Below, in pieces: positions 1 to 6,566 of a stretch of DNA of 11,093 nucleotides. Under the pieces are notes generated by a model. The model saw only the letters and a program-made list of their open reading frames with translations, was not told where the DNA came from and did no database searches. Each line of letters starts with the position of its first letter. Positions within the stretch are counted from its first letter, which is position 1. Location: the NCBI GenBank assembly GCA_964502145.1, contig CAZCVI010000139.1, forward strand, positions 1 to 11,093, in the 5' to 3' direction. A program made the translations under genes and the position numbers. The stretch is from CAZCVI01 sp964502145 (GTDB taxonomy: Bacteria > Acidobacteriota > Aminicenantia > UBA2199).

Positions 1-32
1 GAGGCCCAATAACGAAACATTTTTAATCCCAC

Positions 33-181
33 TTCGGGCGAGTTTCTTAGAAGTTTTTGCATTTGGAAACAGTGGATTAAAATAACGCGACAAGGATGTC
101 GCGTCTACATAGACGCGCCATCTTGGCGCGTTAATAAGCGGCGAAAAGATGAACGTGGATTTAATTTCGGTCGAGTTTCTT
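33..181 (+). repeat. Direct repeat pair, 16 bases with one mismatch
   Basis: Bases 33-48 (TTCGGGCGAGTTTCTT) recur at 166-181 as TTCGGTCGAGTTTCTT, 133 bases apart, flanking the hairpin block. A second pair, AGCGGCGAAAAG, occurs identically at 137-148 and 214-225. Together they suggest that this intergenic block grew by partial duplication, or that it is a mosaic of one repeat family. Confidence 0.55.
86..131. repeat. Three overlapping GC-rich hairpins sharing arms
   Basis: Three consecutive inverted repeats are packed into 46 bases. The first pairs 86-92 (CGCGACA) with 97-103 (TGTCGCG) around a 4-base loop. The second pairs 100-107 (CGCGTCTA) with 110-117 (TAGACGCG). The third pairs 113-120 (ACGCGCCA) with 124-131 (TGGCGCGT) around TCT. 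Neighbouring hairpins share bases, so they cannot all form at once in one strand. This resembles REP-type intergenic palindromic elements. It lacks a T-run and lies about 185 bases from the next gene, so a terminator is less likely. Confidence 0.6.
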
Positions 182-253
182 GGATGGCGCCCGGCGGGCA
201 AGCTTTAAACGCCAGCGGCGAAAAGTTCAGACAAAAATTCTCCATCCAACACC

Positions 254-282
254 TTGAATTAATATTAAATTAGCGCTATAAT
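254..282 (+). promoter_or_regulatory. Sigma70-type promoter for the 316-810 gene
   Basis: TTGAAT at 254-259 and a perfect TATAAT at 277-282 are separated by 17 bases. This predicts a transcript starting near 289, about 27 bases before the ATG. The following bases 288-293 (ATCAAC) and 298-303 (GTTGAT) can form a 6-bp hairpin with a CAAA loop at the very 5' end of the message, just before the AGGAGG site at 305-310. Confidence 0.65.
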
Positions 283-315
283 AACCCATCAACCAAAGTT
301 GATCAGGAGGTAATA

Positions 316-810
316 ATGAAAAAGTTAGCCGGATTGATTGTATTATCACTATTATTGGCTTTTGTAACACCACAACCCGTGGCAGCTCAAAAAGAACCGG
401 AAAAGAAAGAAATTTTCGCTCTTTCCAGGCACATTGTGGCCCCCACCGTGTTGGAGAACGTGGATGTAAAAGTTAAAAAACTCAAGAATGGCATTCGTAT
501 TGCCATGAAATCAAAGGATGCGGAAAAAATCCAGAATCTGAAATCGATTGTGGAACAATGCTTGAAAGATGCCGCAGCTCTGACCAGCGATGACCTCTTT
601 CGCCACGAATTGCTGTACCGAAAAGGGGTCACCACGGTTGTCTCGGATATCAAAAAAGGTTTCCAACTGGAAATGACTTCAGAAGACAAAGAAATGGTGA
701 AACTGCTACAGAATGTGTATCTCCCCATCCAAAAGAAACCCCGACGCATAATCAGCGCTCCAGAAGGTACTGGCGGACGTATCATGACTGGCGAAGAAGA
801 GGAAATGTAA
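316..810 (+). CDS. Small exported protein of unknown function with an internal duplication
   Basis: I do not recognise the family. The 164-residue product begins with a classical signal peptide (MKK, then a hydrophobic stretch over residues 4-17, likely cut after the AAQ near residues 23-25), so it is probably periplasmic or secreted. The mature part is charged and rich in lysine and glutamate. Two segments align without gaps at an offset of 56 residues: 49-81 and 105-137. They share the pattern V....+.hK.Gh.h.M.S.D.E....L..hV (G59/G115, M64/M120, S66/S122, D68/D124, E70/E126), suggesting two copies of a small beta-beta-alpha unit. The tail is acidic (GEEEEM). The start is fixed by AGGAGG at 305-310, five bases before ATG. 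A good promoter upstream and a terminator downstream make it a single-gene transcript. Confidence 0.85.
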   Translation: MKKLAGLIVLSLLLAFVTPQPVAAQKEPEKKEIFALSRHIVAPTVLENVDVKVKKLKNGIRIAMKSKDAEKIQNLKSIVEQCLKDAAALTSDDLFRHELLYRKGVTTVVSDIKKGFQLEMTSEDKEMVKLLQNVYLPIQKKPRRIISAPEGTGGRIMTGEEEEM

Positions 811-832
811 ACGAATAAGCACCCTTCAAACG

Positions 833-900
833 AAGCCACAAAGGCTGCATGATAAAATATCATACAATATCATTCATGCAAACTTTGTGGCTTTTTTTTT
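833..900 (+). terminator. Rho-independent terminator after the small exported protein gene
   Basis: AAGCCACAAAG (833-843) pairs perfectly with CTTTGTGGCTT (883-893), and a run of T extends from 892 to 900. Inside the 39-base loop a second stem, TGCATGA (846-852) with TCATGCA (874-880), can extend the structure after a 2-base internal bulge. The element lies 23 bases after the stop codon and separates this transcript from the propeller gene. Confidence 0.85.
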
Positions 901-960
901 AACAAAAGGACAATTTTCCTTTCTCTATTTATGTTCCCATGGATAAAAAATAATTGAAAA

Positions 961-965
961 GAGGG
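961..965 (+). promoter_or_regulatory. Ribosome-binding site deciding the propeller start
   Basis: GAGGG at 961-965 sits 3-4 bases before ATG at 969. An in-frame TTG at 954 has only A/T-rich sequence upstream and would place this motif inside the gene. The spacing is short but still favours the ATG. Confidence 0.55.
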
Positions 966-968
966 ACA

Positions 969-2120
969 ATGAAAATAACGACCAACAAATCAAAACAACC
1001 ATGGATGGCGGGAGTGATAATGATGTCATTATTTGTTTTCCAGAACCTCATCTGGAGCCAGACTTTCTATGACTTACCAAAACCCAATTTAAAACGGGAA
1101 GGTGTTCCTCATACCCGGTTGGAAGTAGTAAAAAATATAAAGTCAGATTTTGATGATGACTTGTTTTTTGCTGTTCCCGTGTTGATCATTGCTGGAAAAG
1201 ACAACTATTTCTATGTGTTTGATCAAAAACTATGTCAAATTTTTGTCTTCGATGGCAATTATCGGTGTATTAATCAGTGTCTTTCCATCGGCCAAGGTCC
1301 GGGTCAGACGCCCTCGGCATTAAACAAGGCATTGTATGTTGATCGCGAGGGATTGTTGTACTGTCATGACGGAATCGGTGATAAAATCCTGGTCTATTCG
1401 CAGCAAGGAAAATATATTAAAGAAACAAGATTGTATCATCATGCCTATACTCTCAGAGAATTTTATCCCATTTATGATAGCAAGGGTTCCTTGTATACAT
1501 TTTCACTTAAAAACGGGATTGTAGATAAATTCGATAAGAACCTTAAACTGGTGACTACTTATTTGGATAACAGTCTCAATCGTTTATCTATTTTTTGCCG
1601 CCCTGATTGGGAGGGCTGGGATGCACAACATAGTAAATATGCACCTCGTCTCGCTTGGGAGAAGCCTAGTATGGGGAATGTTTTTTACGATATCACAGCC
1701 GATGAAAAATTGTTCATCTTCTTGCATCGTAGTGCCACGGCATATATTTTTGAAAAGGACAAGCTCGTGCGGAAATTTGCCATTCATATTGATGGGATAT
1801 TGCAGCAGTACCCAAAAATGGTGCTCGAAGATATTGAAGCATTTAAAAAGCGTAATTCAGGAAGGGCATATACAAATGAAATGTATGTTTTCTTTAGCTG
1901 TTTCTTAGATAAGGATGCGCCATTTTTTTATTTGCAAGTGAACGGGGACGAGGGGGCATGCGCACTGTATCAGTTTGACTTTAATGGTAAATTTACTCGT
2001 ATATTCGATATTTACCAGCAACCCGCCGTGTTCAATTCTAAGCGAAACGGCCTCTATTATGGATTGTCAACGAACCACTATACCCCCATTATTTTTAAAC
2101 CAACTAGTAAAACAAAATAG
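969..2120 (+). CDS. Exported 6-bladed beta-propeller protein
   Basis: The 383-residue product has an N-terminal hydrophobic segment (MAGVIMMSLFVFQNLIWSQ, about residues 13-30) that reads as a signal peptide, so it acts outside the cytoplasm. The rest consists of repeated strand-rich units of the type 'hhhh..D.....YV.D....IhVFD..G'. One example is DNYFYVFDQKLCQIFVFD, followed by the hallmark SIGQGPGQ, the counterpart of the G(K/R)GPGE motif in the 6-bladed beta-propeller family (NHL/TolB-like) of Bacteroidota and Aminicenantes. Later blades carry DREGLLYCHDGIGDKILVY and a similar KGSLYTF. Such proteins are thought to bind ligands or peptides; no catalytic site is visible. A TTG at 954 is an alternative start. 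The stop codon overlaps the ribosome-binding site of the peptide gene that follows, so the two are probably co-expressed. The gene is visibly A/T-rich. Confidence 0.82.
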   Translation: MKITTNKSKQPWMAGVIMMSLFVFQNLIWSQTFYDLPKPNLKREGVPHTRLEVVKNIKSDFDDDLFFAVPVLIIAGKDNYFYVFDQKLCQIFVFDGNYRCINQCLSIGQGPGQTPSALNKALYVDREGLLYCHDGIGDKILVYSQQGKYIKETRLYHHAYTLREFYPIYDSKGSLYTFSLKNGIVDKFDKNLKLVTTYLDNSLNRLSIFCRPDWEGWDAQHSKYAPRLAWEKPSMGNVFYDITADEKLFIFLHRSATAYIFEKDKLVRKFAIHIDGILQQYPKMVLEDIEAFKKRNSGRAYTNEMYVFFSCFLDKDAPFFYLQVNGDEGACALYQFDFNGKFTRIFDIYQQPAVFNSKRNGLYYGLSTNHYTPIIFKPTSKTK

Positions 2121-2124
2121 GAGG
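2119..2124 (+). promoter_or_regulatory. Ribosome-binding site for a TTG start, overlapping the upstream stop codon
   Basis: A perfect AGGAGG begins inside the TAG stop codon of the propeller gene (2118-2120). It lies seven bases before TTG at 2132. No in-frame ATG occurs before the hydrophobic signal segment, so this site decides the start and indicates translational coupling to the propeller gene. Confidence 0.75.
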
Positions 2125-2131
2125 AAATAAA

Positions 2132-2437
2132 TTGAAAAAATCAACACTTTTTACAATCTCGGCGGTTATTGTTTTTGCAATGACTGTTTTTTACACGACG
2201 CAACTGTCCTCAATAGCAGGCACAACATGCAACGCATACGAGAGTTTTGAGCTCGAGTTGGAAATGACCGCTGACTGCATTGGTGGAGATCTCTTGTTCT
2301 TTCGTTTGTACGAAAGTCATTGTGAAGCAAAAAGTTGCGTGGGCACCTATAATGCTGAGTGTTGGACACCCACCCGACATATTATTATATGGCGTGATTG
2401 GATTGACTCCACCAATTCAGAGTGTAATGGATGGTAA
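2132..2437 (+). CDS. Small secreted six-cysteine protein, partner of the propeller
   Basis: I do not recognise the family. The 101-residue product starts MKKSTLF and has a hydrophobic segment over residues 5-21 with a likely signal cleavage near residue 29-30 (SIAG). The predicted mature part of about 70 residues has six cysteines (33, 49, 64, 69, 77, 98). That even number suits disulfide bonding outside the cytoplasm. It also has an unusually aromatic C-terminus (four Trp at 78, 87, 90, 101). Cys33 is not in a lipobox (GTTC), so a lipoprotein is unlikely. The gene starts at TTG with a perfect AGGAGG and sits 11 bases after the propeller gene. The order 'propeller plus tiny exported Cys peptide' recalls Bacteroides propeller/NVEAL pairs, but no NVEAL motif is present, so any kinship is by architecture only. 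No terminator is seen in the 25 bases before the convergent gene. Confidence 0.75.
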   Translation: MKKSTLFTISAVIVFAMTVFYTTQLSSIAGTTCNAYESFELELEMTADCIGGDLLFFRLYESHCEAKSCVGTYNAECWTPTRHIIIWRDWIDSTNSECNGW

Positions 2438-2462
2438 TTTTTTGTAGTTAGTCGTATCATGC

Positions 2463-4208
2463 TTATTTGGGGTACGCCAAAAGAAGCGTTTCACCAATGA
2501 GTCCGGCTGCACCGGCATAAAAAAGAGCACCACGACCCGTACCACCACGGTCCTCCCACTCGTATATACAATAATTGGCCAGATTCTTTTTGACAATTTC
2601 CTGCAAATATACCAACGCTTCTTGGCGGAACCCATTCAATAACAACGCTTTAACTACCCGCGCACCAATCCAATCCCACTCACCACCATTCTGGTAACTC
2701 CAGGGATGGCGCAATAGATGATGGGGGAAAAAACCTTCGGGATAGGGTGGCAATAGTGTAAAAGATACAGTACGCAATTGGTATTCCTGACGCCGTTGCT
2801 CCAAAACCTCGATAAAGCGCTGGATCTGCTGCCTGTCCATCAAACCGGCCAGAATCGCCTCCGCATTACCACCCACCGGTAATATGTCCTGCTCTAATTT
2901 AAAATATTTTTCCCTATCCGCGCCTTGAACCATATGCGTGATGAAATACCCCTTGTCCTGCAAATACAACTGTTTGAATGTTTGCTGCTTCAAGGTGCTT
3001 AAGCGTTGTTTCCATTTCTTCAGCTCCGTTGGTTTGCTTGACCCCTTGCCGTTGTTCAGTTCCATCACGCGGAGCAATGATTGTATCGCCTGGATATATT
3101 TCGCCTGCGTGTAAATGGCAAATACCAGCGTCGACTTATCCGATAATTGCGTGGCCCGCTGGTCCGGGAACGTGTTCTCCGTATCACCCCAATCGGCGGT
3201 GAACCCGCTGGTGATTAATTGCTGTTTGACGTCACGTTTCTTCTCCCACACCCACTCCAAGGCCATGTTTAACCTTTCCAAGATTGTTTTCCCATTTATA
3301 TCTCTTGCCAACCATGCCGGGTGGCTTAGCGCAATCGGTTCTGCGGCCAAAACAAGGGAACTCTCCTGATCCGTTTCCACCGTGTTTTTACCCGTCTGAC
3401 CCGACATGTCCACCCAGTCAAGAATTTCTCCGTCCACCCCCTGGTACAGCAAAAACTGCTCCACACTGTTTTCAAGTGTATCGCGGGGATAAAAAAGCAA
3501 AGCATATCGGATAAAGGTGGCAGTATCACGAATCCAAACCTGGGGATAATCAGAACCAGCAGAAAAACCAAAAAGTTTTCCATCCCCCGTTTGCTTTTCA
3601 CTATTCTTAAAGGTCAAACGCAACAGATATTGCTCCTGATCGAATAGCGGGTTGTCCGTGGTGATTACATGGCTCATATATTTCTGCTTGAATTCCGCCG
3701 AGACCAATGGTTTTAAATGTAATTTCACCCTACACGTCTGCCATTTTTTTTCCGAACCCCAATAAGCCCCCTCTTTAACAATATCAAATTCCACCAGATA
3801 TTTTCCGCTCTGTGGGAAACTGAAAAACATGGGAATTTCAAATGCCGTGGTTTTATTTCTACGCAACACCCTCGGTAGCGCATAACGACGGTTGTCAAAG
3901 GCCACTAATTTTCCTTTCTCATCGTAGAGATGATAGGAGAGAAAGTAATTGGATTCCGTGCGGATGGTTTCAGCCAAACGATTGGTCATTGTAAATGTAA
4001 CAAGCGCTTTTTCACCCTGGAACACAGATATCTCGCCCGGTTGGCACACCATGTCCACACCGGGCAGGACGGGCCGTGCTGCGGGCTGACAGGAAACGAA
4101 TAAAAGCAGGCTTATCACAAGCAACGGCATGTACCATGTCGGCTTGCGGGACATCCGCAAGGAATAATTGTAAACATGATTATAAAAATGACTAGGGGCG
4201 TGTTTCAC
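2463..4208 (-). CDS. Lipoprotein with Ig-like module and (alpha/alpha)6 glycosidase-like domain
   Basis: The 581-residue product has a hydrophobic segment ending in LLLFVSC (Cys40), a plausible though not ideal lipobox, so it is probably membrane-anchored outside the cytoplasm. Residues about 50-165 form a beta module with the pattern NYFLSYHLYDEKGKLVAFD ... LPR ... SGKYLVEFDIVKEGAYW. This is the Ig-like accessory domain I know from polysaccharide-related glycosyltransferases and methyltransferases. Residues about 180-581 look like a six-hairpin fold: WIRD at 225-228, ETDQESS, YQNGGEWDW at 505-513 and YEWEDRGGTGRG at 549-560 resemble the active-site surroundings of GH15/GH63/GH94-type enzymes. 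The exact family and substrate are unknown. The start is GTG, 4-base overlapped (GTGA) with the upstream gene, with GAGG at 4215-4218 six bases away. A downstream ATG at 4154 has no ribosome-binding site. Confidence 0.78.
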   Translation of the reverse strand: MKHAPSHFYNHVYNYSLRMSRKPTWYMPLLVISLLLFVSCQPAARPVLPGVDMVCQPGEISVFQGEKALVTFTMTNRLAETIRTESNYFLSYHLYDEKGKLVAFDNRRYALPRVLRRNKTTAFEIPMFFSFPQSGKYLVEFDIVKEGAYWGSEKKWQTCRVKLHLKPLVSAEFKQKYMSHVITTDNPLFDQEQYLLRLTFKNSEKQTGDGKLFGFSAGSDYPQVWIRDTATFIRYALLFYPRDTLENSVEQFLLYQGVDGEILDWVDMSGQTGKNTVETDQESSLVLAAEPIALSHPAWLARDINGKTILERLNMALEWVWEKKRDVKQQLITSGFTADWGDTENTFPDQRATQLSDKSTLVFAIYTQAKYIQAIQSLLRVMELNNGKGSSKPTELKKWKQRLSTLKQQTFKQLYLQDKGYFITHMVQGADREKYFKLEQDILPVGGNAEAILAGLMDRQQIQRFIEVLEQRRQEYQLRTVSFTLLPPYPEGFFPHHLLRHPWSYQNGGEWDWIGARVVKALLLNGFRQEALVYLQEIVKKNLANYCIYEWEDRGGTGRGALFYAGAAGLIGETLLLAYPK

Positions 4209-5977
4209 TCTGCACCTCGTTTTTGTTGATTAATTGTTTTCATTTGTTGTTCTATAAATTGTTTTAATGCTAAATATTTTTTTGCTTCCGGGCTTTGTTT
4301 GATCGCGGTATCCAAATAGAGCAACGCGTTCTTGTGAGCGCCCATTTTGGCATACACCAGGGCAATGCGGAAGAAAAGGTCCGGTGTTTCGCCCACTGTT
4401 TGCGCGTTTTTCAGGAATTGTAACGCCCGGTTCAAATCCCCCCTCTTTTCATGATACTTGGAAAGAATCAGGAAACCAAAATAGGTCATATCCTCTTTTT
4501 TCGTCTCCCCCATGATCTTTTCCGCCAATACGCGGCCCTGTTCCTCTTGACCGCTGATGATCAGGAGGTTTGCTTTCAAGAGCGTGCCCATTTCCGAGAC
4601 ATCCAGCCAGGGGTCCAAGTCATTGATTTCCAACGCATGGCTCACCAGCGCCAGCGCTTCCCGAACCTGACCGTCCCCCGCTTTCATCAGCGCCGCGGGC
4701 AATAACACCGAACCATCATCCTGGTAATACTGCAACAGTCCATTGTAATGGGCGTGTTGGTCTTTATAATAATACTGGAAACTATAAGATTCAAAGGCCC
4801 AAATCGCAGCAATAAAAATAAGCAGCCCGGCAAAAAATCTCCTGGCCTGTTTGCTCTTGAGTAATTTAAAACTCTCTAAAAAAAATATCCCGGCAAAGAG
4901 CGCGGGAATATACGCGAAACGAATCACAATCTTGGGATAGGATGGCACGATTTCAGGGTCCAGCACGGGCAACAAGAAAATAAAGAACAGCAATGAATAG
5001 AGCGTGTAAGGGTAATGTTCCCGTTTCAGGTAGATCACATAGAGCACCAGCAGAGCCAACAGGAAATACACCAGGAATTCGAGGCTATGGCTATCAAAGT
5101 AACTCATGGAAAAGTGCGGCGTAGGGAAAAAAGGCAATAGAATGATCCGCGCGTAAGCACCGATAGTTTTTAGGATGACAAAACTGTCACTGATAGAAAA
5201 TCCCGACAACACACCACCCACAGCAGAGAATTTATTATGAAAGGTAATATAGATGATATCCATCACCCAGAAAGGCAGCGTGAACAGAAGTTTTCTCCAA
5301 GACCCCGCCAGGATTTGTTTTAGATTGCCAGTTTGCTTTGGCGTGTCTTCTTCTGCCGGCGTGATCAATACCAAAATTCCCGCCAAGAGGGGGAATAGTA
5401 TCCCGTTTTCCTTGGAAAGTAGCGCCAACAGGAAAGCAAGCGCTGTTAGTATATAATAACGTGTTTTTTTCTTTTTTAAGAACAGCGTAAAACAGAGTAT
5501 GGCAGCCAGTAAAAAGAAAGCGGAGAGCAAGTCGGTACGTCCAGAAATCCAGGCTGCCGCTTCAACATGGGTGGGATGCAAAGAGAAGAAAAGAGCAGTG
5601 ATAAAAGCATAATTCAACTTGCGCGTCACCACAAGAAAAAGCAGGAACACCAACAAGGCATTAAATCCATTGAGGAGAATGTTAAATAAATGGTAACCGC
5701 CGGGATGGAGCCCCCAGAGCTGGTAATCAATAAAAAAAGAAAATAGCGACAAGGGCCGCCAATAGTGAAGATAAGGAAAATCGGGGAAAGCAAAAAATTT
5801 GCCACCCAGGGATTGGATGAAAGCCGGGAAAGTCTTGATGCGGGGGTTCTCAACGATTAAGCGGTAATCATCCTTCAAAAAATCGTATTGCAGCGTCCCA
5901 ATGTACAAGCTGACATTGATGAGCAGCAGCAACACAATCAGGAGAATCTTTTTTTTGCGGGAGGAATCCGTATTCAT
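4205..5977 (-). CDS. TMTC-like GT-C membrane glycosyltransferase with C-terminal TPR repeats
   Basis: The 590-residue product is a multi-span membrane protein followed by a soluble tail. The first helix (about 11-29) leads to YDFLKDDYRL, with the acidic pair D36-D37 expected in the first external loop of GT-C transferases. It is followed by WRPL (73-76), HPTHVEAAAW (134-143), SGRTD (145-149) and SKENG (188-192). These are landmarks of the TMTC/DUF1736-type family, whose animal members are O-mannosyltransferases using dolichol-linked mannose. A polyprenyl-sugar donor is therefore plausible, but donor and acceptor are not shown. After the last helix (about 375) come degenerate TPR units (for example GDLNRALQFLKNAQTVGETPD and HKNALLYLDTAIKQSPEAKKY). 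ATG at 6001 is in frame, but the promoter just upstream would start transcription near 6003, leaving no leader. ATG 5977 has weak GAGA upstream. The gene is coupled to the lipoprotein gene. Confidence 0.82.
   Translation of the reverse strand: MNTDSSRKKKILLIVLLLLINVSLYIGTLQYDFLKDDYRLIVENPRIKTFPAFIQSLGGKFFAFPDFPYLHYWRPLSLFSFFIDYQLWGLHPGGYHLFNILLNGFNALLVFLLFLVVTRKLNYAFITALFFSLHPTHVEAAAWISGRTDLLSAFFLLAAILCFTLFLKKKKTRYYILTALAFLLALLSKENGILFPLLAGILVLITPAEEDTPKQTGNLKQILAGSWRKLLFTLPFWVMDIIYITFHNKFSAVGGVLSGFSISDSFVILKTIGAYARIILLPFFPTPHFSMSYFDSHSLEFLVYFLLALLVLYVIYLKREHYPYTLYSLLFFIFLLPVLDPEIVPSYPKIVIRFAYIPALFAGIFFLESFKLLKSKQARRFFAGLLIFIAAIWAFESYSFQYYYKDQHAHYNGLLQYYQDDGSVLLPAALMKAGDGQVREALALVSHALEINDLDPWLDVSEMGTLLKANLLIISGQEEQGRVLAEKIMGETKKEDMTYFGFLILSKYHEKRGDLNRALQFLKNAQTVGETPDLFFRIALVYAKMGAHKNALLYLDTAIKQSPEAKKYLALKQFIEQQMKTINQQKRGAE
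4215..4218 (-). promoter_or_regulatory. Ribosome-binding site for the GTG start of the glycosidase-like gene
   Basis: On the minus strand GAGG lies six bases before GTG at 4208, inside the end of the upstream gene. It supports the GTG start and translational coupling through the GTGA overlap. Confidence 0.6.
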
Positions 5978-6009
5978 GTGTTTCTCGTTTTGTATGATCA
6001 TAAGTATCT

Positions 6010-6038
6010 ATTATAAATGATCCGGGAAAATTTGTAAA
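6010..6038 (-). promoter_or_regulatory. Promoter for the GT-C/TPR and glycosidase-like operon
   Basis: Read on the minus strand, TTTACA (6033-6038) and a perfect TATAAT (6010-6015) are spaced by 17 bases. The predicted transcript start is near 6003. This makes ATG 6001 essentially leaderless and favours ATG 5977 as the translation start. Confidence 0.65.
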
Positions 6039-6053
6039 TTTATATTATATCTA

Positions 6054-6082
6054 TTGATTTATTTTTTGGCGATTGGTATAGT
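6054..6082 (+). promoter_or_regulatory. Candidate promoter for the DUF302 gene
   Basis: TTGATT at 6054-6059 and TATAGT at 6077-6082 are 17 bases apart. The predicted start near 6089 would give a leader of about 85 bases. A second TATAGT at 6085-6090 has no matching -35 box. The site lies back to back with the minus-strand promoter at 6010-6038. Confidence 0.4.
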
Positions 6083-6162
6083 CTTATAGTGAGTTGCCAT
6101 ATTTTTGGGAACATTCATCTGGACAAACAGAACATAAAGAAAAAGTGTAAATCAATGGTTGT

Positions 6163-6168
6163 GGAGGG
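6163..6168 (+). promoter_or_regulatory. Ribosome-binding site deciding the DUF302 start
   Basis: GGAGGG lies five bases before ATG at 6174. An in-frame TTG at 6159 would put this site inside the gene and has no motif of its own. Confidence 0.7.
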
Positions 6169-6173
6169 TGCTT

Positions 6174-6560
6174 ATGAGTTATTATTTTAGTAAAATCGTG
6201 GATATGACGTTTGCAGAAGCTGATCTGAAGGTCAGGGAAGCGTTAAAGAACGAGGGCTTCGGTATTTTGACCGAGATTGATGTGCAAGCCACATTAAAAA
6301 AGAAATTGAATGTGGATTTCAGGAAGTATGTGATCCTGGGTGCGTGCAATCCTCCCTTTGCTTATCAAGCGTTGCAAGCCGAAGACAAGATCGGCGTGAT
6401 GTTGCCCTGCAACGTGATTATTCAAGAGATGGCCGATAATAAAATCGAGGTAGCCGCAGTGGACCCTATCGCATCCATGCAAGCCGTGGGAAACACTTCT
6501 CTGGGGGCTGTGGCGGTTGAAGTGCAACAGAAACTGAAACGGGTGATTGATAATCTTTAA
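6174..6560 (+). CDS. DUF302 domain protein
   Basis: The 128-residue product is a nearly complete match in layout to DUF302. An N-terminal strand (YYFSKIVD) leads into a helix (FAEADLKVREALKNEGFG), a second strand (ILTEIDVQATLKKKL) and the hallmark YVILGACNPPFAYQALQAE. It then continues VMLPCNVIIQEM and VAAVDPIASM. DUF302 proteins are small cytoplasmic alpha/beta proteins, often linked to redox or sulfur metabolism, but with no agreed reaction. The conserved Cys in GACNPP and that in LPCNV are both present. No signal peptide is seen. The gene stands alone, divergent from the GT-C/TPR operon and convergent with the next membrane protein gene, whose stop codon is only six bases away. There is no visible terminator between them. 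Confidence 0.88.
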   Translation: MSYYFSKIVDMTFAEADLKVREALKNEGFGILTEIDVQATLKKKLNVDFRKYVILGACNPPFAYQALQAEDKIGVMLPCNVIIQEMADNKIEVAAVDPIASMQAVGNTSLGAVAVEVQQKLKRVIDNL

Positions 6561-6566
6561 AATACT

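Larger units (their letters stand above)
1..315. other. Non-coding, repeat-rich region upstream of the first gene
   Basis: No convincing gene is seen on either strand. The stretch holds three overlapping GC-rich hairpins (86-131), two pairs of imperfect or perfect short direct repeats (33-48 with 166-181; 137-148 with 214-225), and then the promoter and leader of the first gene (254-315). The repeats give it the look of a decayed intergenic element, perhaps part of a multi-copy family in this genome. Copy number cannot be judged from a single window. Confidence 0.6.

Noticed and set aside
86..131. CRISPR-like or terminator reading of the palindromic cluster
   Set aside because: There are no regularly spaced identical repeats with unique spacers, and no T-run follows any stem.
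387..863. 158-codon minus-strand frame opposite the first gene
   Set aside because: It lies opposite a gene with promoter, ribosome-binding site, signal peptide and terminator. Its translation is Ser/Phe-rich, as typical of an antisense shadow, and it runs into the terminator.
2220..2240. Lipoprotein reading of the Cys-rich peptide
   Set aside because: The residues before Cys33 are G-T-T, which do not fit a lipobox.
2438..2462. Terminator between the convergent Cys-rich peptide and glycosidase-like genes
   Set aside because: A TTTTTT run is present, but no stem of useful length precedes it on either strand.
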